Source of the DNA: an uncultured Phycisphaerales bacterium | GTDB taxonomy: Bacteria > Planctomycetota > Phycisphaerae > Phycisphaerales > UBA1924 | DNA: 18,065 bases | Assembly: GCA_937891445.1 (NCBI GenBank) | Contig: CALAFV010000262.1 | Span: forward strand, 1-18,065 | Direction of reading: 5' to 3' | Shown: one piece after another, positions 9,175 through 16,533 of the stretch | Layout: the number at the start of each line of letters is the position of its first letter | Numbering within the stretch: the stretch's first letter is position 1 | Translations under genes and position numbers: made by a program | Notes under the pieces: generated by a model | Seen by the model: only the letters and a program-made list of their open reading frames with translations | Databases searched by the model: none | Told to the model about the DNA's origin: nothing

Positions 9175-11646
9175 ATGGACGCCCCCCCCACTCCCCCGGC
9201 CGAATCGCCGACTCCGACAGCACCGCAGCCGCGGTATGTCTGCATCCACGGGCACTTCTACCAGCCGCCGCGCGAAAACCCGTGGCTGGAGGCGGTGGAG
9301 TTGCAGGAATCGGCGTACCCGTACCACGACTGGAACGCGAGGATCACCGCCGAGTGTTACGCGGCCAACGCCAAGAGCCGCGTGCTGGACGGCGAGGGCC
9401 GCATTGTTCGCATCGTCAACAACTACGAGCGAATCAGTTTCAACTTCGGCCCCACGTTGTTGTCGTGGCTCGAGGAGAAGGAGCCCGAACTGTACCAGAG
9501 CCTGCTTGAGGCCGACCGGCGCTCCGCCGAGCGCTTCGGCGGCCACGGCTCGGCGATGGCTCAGGCGTACAACCACATGATCCTGCCGCTGTCGAACGAT
9601 CACGACCGGCGGACGCAGGTCCTGTGGGGCATCCGCGATTTCGAGCACCGATTCGGACGCAAGCCGGAGGGGATGTGGTGCCCGGAGACTGCCGTCAATA
9701 CGCCGACGCTTGAGACGCTCGCGGAGCACGGCATCGTCTTCACGGTTCTCGCCCCCCGCCAGGCCGCGCGCGTCCGCAAACTCGGCGGCAGGGGCAAATG
9801 GAAAGAGGTCCACGGCGGGATCGACCCGTCGCGGGCCTACTTGTGCAAACTCCCGTCGGGGCGCGAGATCAGCCTCTTCTTCTACGACGGGCCGGTGTCG
9901 CAGGGCGTCGCGTTCGAACACCTGCTCGAGTCGGGCGAGAAGTTCGCCGCTCGCCTGATGGACATCTTTGACGATCACCGCGACTGGCCGCAACTGGCGC
10001 ACATCGCCACCGACGGCGAGACTTACGGCCACCACCACCGCCACGGCGACATGGCCCTGGCCTACGCCCTGGACCAGATCGAGCGAGGCGGCGCGGCGAC
10101 GCTGACTAACTACGGGCAGTTCCTCGAACGACATCCGCCGACGCACGAGGTGCAGATCGTGGAGAACTCCTCCTGGAGTTGCGTCCACGGCGTGGAGCGG
10201 TGGAAGAGCAACTGCGGGTGCAACTCTGGGCGGCCGGGGTGGAACCAGGAGTGGCGAGCCCCGCTTCGCGAGGCGCTGGACTGGCTCCGCGACACGCTCG
10301 GGGCCCGCTTCGATGCGACCGACGGGGGCCGGCGCTTCCTGAAAGACCCCTGGGCGGCGAGGGACGCGTACATCGGCGTCATGCTCGATCGCTCGGGCGA
10401 GAACATCGAGCGTTTCCTCGCCGAGCACTGCCACGACAACCTCGACCACTCCCTCCGGCGAGCCGGCCTGAAGTTGCTGGAAATGGAACGGCACCTGATG
10501 CTGATGTACACGAGTTGCGGGTGGTTCTTCGACGAACTCTCCGGCATCGAGACCGTGCAGGTGACGCAGTACGCGGCCCGTGCGATCCAGCTCGCAAGAG
10601 AGGTTCTCGGCGAGGACCTGGAGCCCGGTTTCCTCGACCGGCTCGAGCGGGCCCCGAGCAACATCGCCGAACTCACCAACGGCCGCCGGATCTACGAAGA
10701 CTTCGTCCGGCCCGCGGTGGTGGACCTGCACAAGGTCGCGGCCCACTACGCGGTGGACTCCCTCTTCGACGAGTATCCCGACACGGCACAGGTGTACGCC
10801 TTCACCGTCCAGCGGCACGACGCCAGCGTGCTGACGGCGGGGCGCACGCGCCTGCTGATCGGCCGCGCCACCTTCACCAGCCGCATCACCCTCGACCGTG
10901 AGGAACTCACCTACGGCGTCCTCCATCTCGGCGACCACGTCCTCAACGCCGGCGTGTGCCCCTTCCAGAACGAGGAGGCGTACAACTCTCTCCGCGCCGC
11001 CGTCGGTGACGCCTTCAACCGGGCGGACTACACGGATGTCCTCCAGCGCATGAGCGAGGCGTTCGGCGGCATTAACTACACGCTCCGCAGCCTCTTCAAG
11101 GATGAGCAGCGCCACGTCGTGGAGCACATCCTCAGCGCGACGCTCGACCAGATTCAGGCAACGTATCGCCAGATCTACGAGGCCAATGTTCCCCTGCTGA
11201 GATTCCTCGCCGGGCTGGGGATCCCGCCCCCGGCCGCCCTGCGCCAGAACGCCGAACTGGTCCTCAACGACGCCCTCCGCCGCGCCCTGCTTCCCGACGA
11301 GCCGGACCTCGAACGCATCCGCGCCATCCAGCGCGAGGCCCGCGAGCAATCCATCGCTTTCGACCCGGTAACGCTCTCCTTTGCGGTGGAGCGGGCCCTG
11401 GCCCGCGCGGCGGACCGCCTCGGCGCCGCCCCGCGCGACGAGAAGAACGTGCGCCGGCTCGCCGAACTGGCCACGCTCTCCATCGACATGCCGTTTGAGG
11501 TCAGTCTCTGGGATGCCCAGAACGTCTACTACGACCTGCTCCACAGCGTTCTGCCGGAAGTGCGGCGTGAGAACAAGCCAGAGAACGAGGCATGGACCAG
11601 CGCGTTCCTCGACCTGGGTCGCCGCCTCCACGTGAAGGTGGACTGA
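9175..11646 (+). CDS. GH57 glycoside hydrolase-like protein with DUF3536 C-terminal region
   Basis: A cytoplasmic-looking protein of 823 residues with no signal peptide. The first part (about residues 20-330) is a GH57 catalytic domain. It has the N-terminal HGHFYQPPREN motif (His25, His27), the likely nucleophile Glu171 in GMWCPETAVNTP and the likely acid/base Asp280 in IATDGETYGHH. GH57 includes alpha-amylases, branching enzymes, amylopullulanases and 4-alpha-glucanotransferases. The rest, with motifs such as SSWSCVHGVERW followed by CGCN and later LLEMERHLMLMYTSCGWFFDEL, resembles the DUF3536 group. I know of no established reaction for that group. Cys336, Cys347 and Cys349 form a tight cluster. 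It sits between treZ and treY, 1 base after treZ and overlapping the treY start by 1 base (TGATG), so a role in trimming, debranching or rearranging alpha-glucan for the TreYZ route is likely but unproven. Codons end mostly in C, unlike treS, glgB or malQ. Confidence 0.88.
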   Translation: MDAPPTPPAESPTPTAPQPRYVCIHGHFYQPPRENPWLEAVELQESAYPYHDWNARITAECYAANAKSRVLDGEGRIVRIVNNYERISFNFGPTLLSWLEEKEPELYQSLLEADRRSAERFGGHGSAMAQAYNHMILPLSNDHDRRTQVLWGIRDFEHRFGRKPEGMWCPETAVNTPTLETLAEHGIVFTVLAPRQAARVRKLGGRGKWKEVHGGIDPSRAYLCKLPSGREISLFFYDGPVSQGVAFEHLLESGEKFAARLMDIFDDHRDWPQLAHIATDGETYGHHHRHGDMALAYALDQIERGGAATLTNYGQFLERHPPTHEVQIVENSSWSCVHGVERWKSNCGCNSGRPGWNQEWRAPLREALDWLRDTLGARFDATDGGRRFLKDPWAARDAYIGVMLDRSGENIERFLAEHCHDNLDHSLRRAGLKLLEMERHLMLMYTSCGWFFDELSGIETVQVTQYAARAIQLAREVLGEDLEPGFLDRLERAPSNIAELTNGRRIYEDFVRPAVVDLHKVAAHYAVDSLFDEYPDTAQVYAFTVQRHDASVLTAGRTRLLIGRATFTSRITLDREELTYGVLHLGDHVLNAGVCPFQNEEAYNSLRAAVGDAFNRADYTDVLQRMSEAFGGINYTLRSLFKDEQRHVVEHILSATLDQIQATYRQIYEANVPLLRFLAGLGIPPPAALRQNAELVLNDALRRALLPDEPDLERIRAIQREAREQSIAFDPVTLSFAVERALARAADRLGAAPRDEKNVRRLAELATLSIDMPFEVSLWDAQNVYYDLLHSVLPEVRRENKPENEAWTSAFLDLGRRLHVKVD

Positions 11647-14498
11647 TGGACGCCCCGCTCGCCCCCATCCCCCCCACTGGTCCTATCGCCCCTGTTTCGC
11701 TCGCTGCCCGCACTCCTTCCGGGCCGGGTACGGGGATCCGGGTGCCGGCCTCGACCTACCGGCTGCAGTTCAACGCATCGTTCACGTTTCGCGATGCGCT
11801 GCGAACCGTGCCGTACCTCCATGCGCTGGGCATCACCGATGTGTACGCCTCGCCGCTCACCGCCGCGCGGCCCGGCTCGACGCACGGGTACGACGTGGTC
11901 GACCCAGCGCGACTGAACCCGGACCTTGGAACGGAGGAGGACTTCAATGCCCTGGCCGACGCCCTCGCCGCCAGCGGCATGGGGCTGCTGCTGGACATCG
12001 TCCCCAACCACATGGCGGCACACCACGCCAACGCGTGGTGGTGGGACGTACTGGAGCGAGGGCGGGACTCGCCGCGGGCCGCATTCTTCGACATCCGGTG
12101 GGAGGACGACCCGGAGGGAAAAGTTGTCCTGCCTATCCTCGGCGCCCCGTTAGACGAGTGCATCGCCGCGCGGGAACTTCGCCTGCGTCTGGACCCGCAG
12201 CGCGGCATCGTGCTGGCGTATCACGGGACGCTCCTGCCCGTCCGCCCGGAGCACTGGCCCGACGTGCTGCGGCCGATCGTGCCCGACCTGGCCGCGTGTT
12301 TCGGCGCCGCCTCCCCCGCGGCGGGGGCGCTCGCTGATCCAGCAGAGGCGGGCGACCCTGCGGACGTTCGCTCGCGGCTCGCCGCGGCGCTTGCGGCCGA
12401 GCCGGGGGCCCGCGTCATTCTGTCGGCGGCTCTCGACGCCGCCCCGCCGGAGATGGTCCGCAGTGTGCTCGACCGGCAGGCGTATCGACCCGAGTTCTGG
12501 CGTACCGGGCTGGAGCGCCTGAACTACCGCCGGTTCTTCGACATCTCCGACCTCGTGACCGTCGCGACGGAGCGAGAAGGGGTCTTCGACCCCTCGCACG
12601 GCCTCGTGCGCTCGCTCATCGCCCGCGGCGTCGTCACCGGCCTGCGGGTCGATCACGTGGACGGCCTGGCCGATCCCGCGGGGTACCTCCGCCGCCTGCG
12701 TACCCTCGGCCAGACCGCGGACGGCGGCGTGGGACCGGTGTACACCATCGTCGAGAAGATCCTCGCGCGACACGAGTCGCTCCCCGGCTCCAGCGCGGAG
12801 GACAACATCGATCCGAATGCCTGGCCCGTCGAGGGCACCACCGGGTATGAGTACCTCAACGCCCTCTCGCACCTGCTCACCGACCCGCATGGCGTCGAGG
12901 TCATCGACGCCCACGCCCGCCGCACGCTGGGGATCCCCCACTCCTTCGCCGAAACCGTCTACCAGGCCAAGCGCGCGGTGATGCGCGATCTCTTCGCCTC
13001 CGAGATGGCCTCCCTCTCGGGCCAACTGGCCTCGCTCGCCGCGGGCCGCGGGGTGCAGATCAGCGCGGACGACCTCGCAGAGGCCCTCGCGGCCTTCACG
13101 GCCTCGATGCGTGTGTACCGCACGTACATCACCGACGCCGGCGTCTCCGCGGCGGACCGCGCCGAGATCGAGCACGCGCTGCAAGCCGCCCGCCGGCGCG
13201 ACGGGATCTCGGCGGCTGCGCTGGACCTGCTGCGTGACCTCCTGCTGCCAGCCGATCCGCACCCGCCCGACGCCCTGGCGTTCATTACCCGCTGGCAGCA
13301 GCAGACCGGCGGGATAACCGCCAAGGGCGTCGAGGACACCGCGTTCTACCGGTACACCACGCTCGCGAGCCTGAACGAAGTCGGCGGCGACCCGAAGCCG
13401 CCGCCGGACCCGCTCGGCGCCTTTCACGACTTCTGCGCTGCCGTCGCGTCGCACCGGCCCCACACACTGAGTGCCACGTCGACGCACGACACAAAACGGT
13501 CGGAGGATGCGAGAGCGAGGCTGAATGTGCTCTCGGAAATCCCCGATCGCTGGACCGCCTGCGTGGACCGCTGGCGCGGATGGAACGCGCCGTTGAAGCG
13601 CTCCGAGGGCGTGCCCGTCGCGAGGGATGAACTGCTGATCTACCAATCCCTGGTGGCGATCTGGCCGTTGGAGGACGACCCCGATAACGATCTCGTGGCC
13701 CGATTGACCGCGACGATGATCAAGTCGGCCCGCGAAGCGAAAGTTGAGACGTCGTGGACGGCCCCGGATGAGGCGTACGAATCGGCCCTCGCCGAGTTCA
13801 TCGCCGCGATCCTCGGCGGCCGCCGCGGCTCGCCCTTCCTGGCCGACTTCCTGCACCTGATGCGCACCGTCGCCCCGGCCGGGGCCATCAACTCGCTGTC
13901 GCAGTTGACTCTGAAGATCGCCTCCCCCGGCGTGCCGGATTTCTATCAGGGCACGGACCTGTGGGACTTCGCCCTCGTTGACCCCGACAACCGCCGCCCC
14001 GTGGGCTTCGCCCGGCGTGCCGCCCTGCTGGCTGACCTCGAGCAGCGCAACGCGAGGGAGCGGTCCGCCCTGTTGGATGACCTCGCCGAAAACTGGCGCG
14101 ACGGCCGAATCAAACTCTACATGACCTGGCGAGGCCTGCACGCCCGCCGCGCCCGCCAGGATCTGCTCGCCTCCGGGGCCTACCTCCCGCTCGCGGCGTC
14201 CGGCCCGCGGGCGGCACACGCCGTCGCCTTCGCCCGCCGTGCGGGCTCCGACGCCGCAGGCTGGGCAATCGCGCTCGCAACGCGGCTGCCTGTCGCTTTA
14301 CTCGACGAAGCGGCGCCCACTCGCATCCCGACCGGCCGCGGCTGGAAGGGCACAACCGTCCCGCTCCCCGCCGGCGCCCCGGCCGAGTGGGTGGACGCCT
14401 ACACCGGCGAGCGCATCACCGCGGAGTCGGGCGTCCTGCCGCTCGACCGCGTCCTCGCCCGATTCCCCGCCGCCCTGCTCTTCCCCGCTCTGATCTGA
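11646..14498 (+). CDS. treY: Malto-oligosyltrehalose synthase TreY
   Basis: First step of the TreY-TreZ route: converts the reducing-end alpha-1,4 bond of a maltodextrin to alpha,alpha-1,1, making malto-oligosyltrehalose. It has 950 residues from ATG 11646, which overlaps the last base of the preceding stop (TGATG); AAGGTGG at 11635-11641 may serve as its ribosome site. About 32 Pro/Ala-rich residues come before the conserved start PASTYRLQFN. Family motifs follow in order: GSTHGYDVVDP, LLDIVPNHMA (Asp117), GLRVDHVDGL with nucleophile Asp336, TIVEKIL with Glu370, VEGTTGYEYLN, STHDTKRSED with Asp615, and the C-terminal SPGVPDFYQGTDLW. These are diagnostic of TreY. It is longer than the roughly 770-residue actinobacterial forms, mainly through the N-terminal tail and helical inserts. 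It is the last gene of the cluster, facing the signalling operon across 13 bases. Confidence 0.96.
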   Translation: MDAPLAPIPPTGPIAPVSLAARTPSGPGTGIRVPASTYRLQFNASFTFRDALRTVPYLHALGITDVYASPLTAARPGSTHGYDVVDPARLNPDLGTEEDFNALADALAASGMGLLLDIVPNHMAAHHANAWWWDVLERGRDSPRAAFFDIRWEDDPEGKVVLPILGAPLDECIAARELRLRLDPQRGIVLAYHGTLLPVRPEHWPDVLRPIVPDLAACFGAASPAAGALADPAEAGDPADVRSRLAAALAAEPGARVILSAALDAAPPEMVRSVLDRQAYRPEFWRTGLERLNYRRFFDISDLVTVATEREGVFDPSHGLVRSLIARGVVTGLRVDHVDGLADPAGYLRRLRTLGQTADGGVGPVYTIVEKILARHESLPGSSAEDNIDPNAWPVEGTTGYEYLNALSHLLTDPHGVEVIDAHARRTLGIPHSFAETVYQAKRAVMRDLFASEMASLSGQLASLAAGRGVQISADDLAEALAAFTASMRVYRTYITDAGVSAADRAEIEHALQAARRRDGISAAALDLLRDLLLPADPHPPDALAFITRWQQQTGGITAKGVEDTAFYRYTTLASLNEVGGDPKPPPDPLGAFHDFCAAVASHRPHTLSATSTHDTKRSEDARARLNVLSEIPDRWTACVDRWRGWNAPLKRSEGVPVARDELLIYQSLVAIWPLEDDPDNDLVARLTATMIKSAREAKVETSWTAPDEAYESALAEFIAAILGGRRGSPFLADFLHLMRTVAPAGAINSLSQLTLKIASPGVPDFYQGTDLWDFALVDPDNRRPVGFARRAALLADLEQRNARERSALLDDLAENWRDGRIKLYMTWRGLHARRARQDLLASGAYLPLAASGPRAAHAVAFARRAGSDAAGWAIALATRLPVALLDEAAPTRIPTGRGWKGTTVPLPAGAPAEWVDAYTGERITAESGVLPLDRVLARFPAALLFPALI

Positions 14499-14511
14499 CG
14501 GGCGGCCCGCG
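14499..14511. other. 13-base convergent intergenic gap
   Basis: The only spacer between the plus-strand cluster and the minus-strand signalling operon. It contains CGGGCGGCCCG, which can pair as a 4-base stem with a 3-base loop, but it has no T-run on either strand. I do not call it a terminator. Confidence 0.6.
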
Positions 14512-16533
14512 TTACGCCGCCTCGCTCCAGCCCAGCCCGGCCCGGATCAGTTCCGCCGCCTCATTGGCGTCCAGCGACTCCGAGACGTGGAAGCCCTGGA
14601 TGTACTCGCACCCGAGATTCAACAACTGCGCCAACTGCCCGCTGGTCTCGACGCCCTCGGCGACGACGCGGAGATTCAACTCCTGCGCCAGCGTCAGCAC
14701 CGCGTGAACGACCGCAGCGAACTGGCGGTTCTCGCCCATGCTCGTGATGAACGAGCGGTCGATCTTCAGCACGTCGATCGGGAACTGGTGGAGGCAACTG
14801 AGCGAACTGAGGCCGGTCCCGAAATCGTCCAGGTGCAGTTGCACGCCCAGGGCCTTGAGATCGCGCAACACGGAGGACATCAGGTCCATCCGCTCCATCA
14901 CCGCGCTCTCGGTGATCTCCAGGTTGAGCGCCGAGCCCGGCGTGCCGGTCTCCTCGAGGATGCGTGCGATCTCCGCGACAAGCCCCGGCTCGACGACCTG
15001 CCGCTTCGAGAGGTTCACGCTCACCGCCAGGTCCCGCCGCTGCGGCACCGCACGGCGCCACTCGTTGAGCTGGCGGCACGCCTCGCGCACGACCCAGTAC
15101 CCCAGCGGCACGATCAGCCCTGTCTCCTCGAGCGCGCCGATGAAGTCCACCGGGTGCACGAGCCCGCGCTCCGGGTGCTGCCAGCGCAGCAGCGCCTCGA
15201 AGCCGATCACATCGCCCGAGCGCGTCGTGACGATCGGCTCGTAGACCAGGCGGAACTGCCCCTCCTCCATGCCGCGGCGGAGGTCGTTCTCGAGCTTGAG
15301 ACGCGCCAGGGCCTCGGCGTGCAGCCGCTCGTCAAAGATCGCGTGACGGGCCTTGCCGGCGCTCTTGGCCCGGTACATGGCCGTGTCGGCGTCGCGCAGA
15401 ATGTCCTCCGGCCGCTCGTACGGCTGCTCGACGACCGCGATGCCGATGCTCACGCTGACGGCCACGTCGTGCCCGCGCAGGTCGAAACTCTGACTGAGGC
15501 GCTGCTGGATGCGCTCGGCAACCACGACGGCATCCGACGCACGCTTGAGCCCATCGAGCAGCACGATGAACTCGTCCCCCCCGAGGCGGGCCGTCGTGTC
15601 CTCCGCGATGTGTACCACCGAGTCCAGGGTCCGCACCGCACTCGTCAATCGCTGGGCGATCGCCACCAGCAGCTCGTCGCCGGTGTCGTGCCCCAGCGAG
15701 TCGTTGATCAGCTTGAAGTTGTCCAGATCCAAGAACAGCACCGCGAAGCGGTACTGATCGTCGCGCTTGCGGCGCTCGATGCACGCCTGGAGCCGACGCA
15801 TCAGGTATGCGCGGTTGGGCAGGCCCGTGAGCGCATCATGCAGCGCCATGTGCCGCAGCCGCTCCTCGGCCGCGCGCCGCTCGGCGACCTCCTGGCGCAG
15901 CGCGCTGGTCTGCTCCGCGGCCAGCCGCTCCAGTTCGCTCATGCGCATCGCCGCCTGCCGGCCCAGATTCCACTTCGTCGTGAGCCCCGCCGCGAGCAGG
16001 CTCACCTCCGCGTTGTCGAACGGCTTGCGCAGGAAGAGCAGCCGGTCCGAGTGGCCCAGCCGGCGCACCAGGTCCTCCGACGAGTAGTCGGAGTACGCCG
16101 AGCAGATGACCACCTGCACGTCCGGGTCCTCGCGCCACAGACGCTCGACCGTCTCCAGCCCGTCAATCCCCGGCCGCATCCGCATGTCCACGAAGGCCAT
16201 CGCGTACGGCCGCCCGGCTTCGCGGGCCTCGCGCACCATCCGCACCCCCTCCTCGCCCTGCATCGCGCTGTCGATCTCGTACTCGATCGCCTCGGAAGCC
16301 TTTGCCGCGGCGCCCGCCGGCCCGCCCTCGCCGAAGAGCGCCGCCTCCGCCTCGGCGAGTTCCGCCGAGACGCGAGGCGCCAGGAGGATCTTGCGGAAGT
16401 CCTGGTGGATCGCCTCGTTGTCGTCGATCACGAGGATCCGCCGGTTCATCGGGCCCTGCGGCACGGTGGACGGCGCCGGCTCGCGGCGGTCCGGTCCGAA
16501 GGGCGACGGTTGCGGGGTGGGCGGCGCGCTCAT
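14512..16533 (-). CDS. Response regulator with REC, GGDEF and EAL domains (cyclic-di-GMP turnover)
   Basis: A 673-residue cytoplasmic regulator. The REC domain (about residues 30-180) has acidic Asp37/Asp38, phospho-acceptor Asp116 in FVDMRMRPG, Ser145 in ICSAYSD and Lys170 in LRKPFD. A linker with helical, coiled-coil-like sequence (about 195-228) leads to the GGDEF domain (about 230-400). Its GGDEF signature is intact (318-322), but the usual RxxD inhibitory site reads IAED, lacking the Arg. The EAL domain (about 410-665) keeps the residues needed for cyclic-di-GMP hydrolysis: Glu446 in FEALLRW, Asn507, Glu539, Asp569/Asp570, Lys590, Glu626 and Gln646. Both activities are therefore possible. 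The start ATG at 16533 overlaps the kinase stop (ATGA) and has a good ribosome site; the Met at residue 29 is an alternative but has a weaker one. It is almost certainly the partner of the adjacent kinase. Confidence 0.94.
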   Translation of the reverse strand: MSAPPTPQPSPFGPDRREPAPSTVPQGPMNRRILVIDDNEAIHQDFRKILLAPRVSAELAEAEAALFGEGGPAGAAAKASEAIEYEIDSAMQGEEGVRMVREAREAGRPYAMAFVDMRMRPGIDGLETVERLWREDPDVQVVICSAYSDYSSEDLVRRLGHSDRLLFLRKPFDNAEVSLLAAGLTTKWNLGRQAAMRMSELERLAAEQTSALRQEVAERRAAEERLRHMALHDALTGLPNRAYLMRRLQACIERRKRDDQYRFAVLFLDLDNFKLINDSLGHDTGDELLVAIAQRLTSAVRTLDSVVHIAEDTTARLGGDEFIVLLDGLKRASDAVVVAERIQQRLSQSFDLRGHDVAVSVSIGIAVVEQPYERPEDILRDADTAMYRAKSAGKARHAIFDERLHAEALARLKLENDLRRGMEEGQFRLVYEPIVTTRSGDVIGFEALLRWQHPERGLVHPVDFIGALEETGLIVPLGYWVVREACRQLNEWRRAVPQRRDLAVSVNLSKRQVVEPGLVAEIARILEETGTPGSALNLEITESAVMERMDLMSSVLRDLKALGVQLHLDDFGTGLSSLSCLHQFPIDVLKIDRSFITSMGENRQFAAVVHAVLTLAQELNLRVVAEGVETSGQLAQLLNLGCEYIQGFHVSESLDANEAAELIRAGLGWSEAA

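Noticed and set aside
9124..11631. 835-codon open frame on the minus strand across the GH57 gene
   Set aside because: Antisense to a clearly conserved enzyme; long stop-free antisense frames are expected at this GC content. The translation is Arg/Val/Glu-rich with no recognisable domain.
12150..14219. 689-codon minus-strand open frame opposite treY
   Set aside because: Shadow of treY, whose motifs and catalytic residues are intact on the plus strand; no ribosome site or domain seen.
14499..14511. Possible rho-independent terminator (CGGGCGGCCCG)
   Set aside because: The stem is only 4 base pairs and no T-run follows on either strand.
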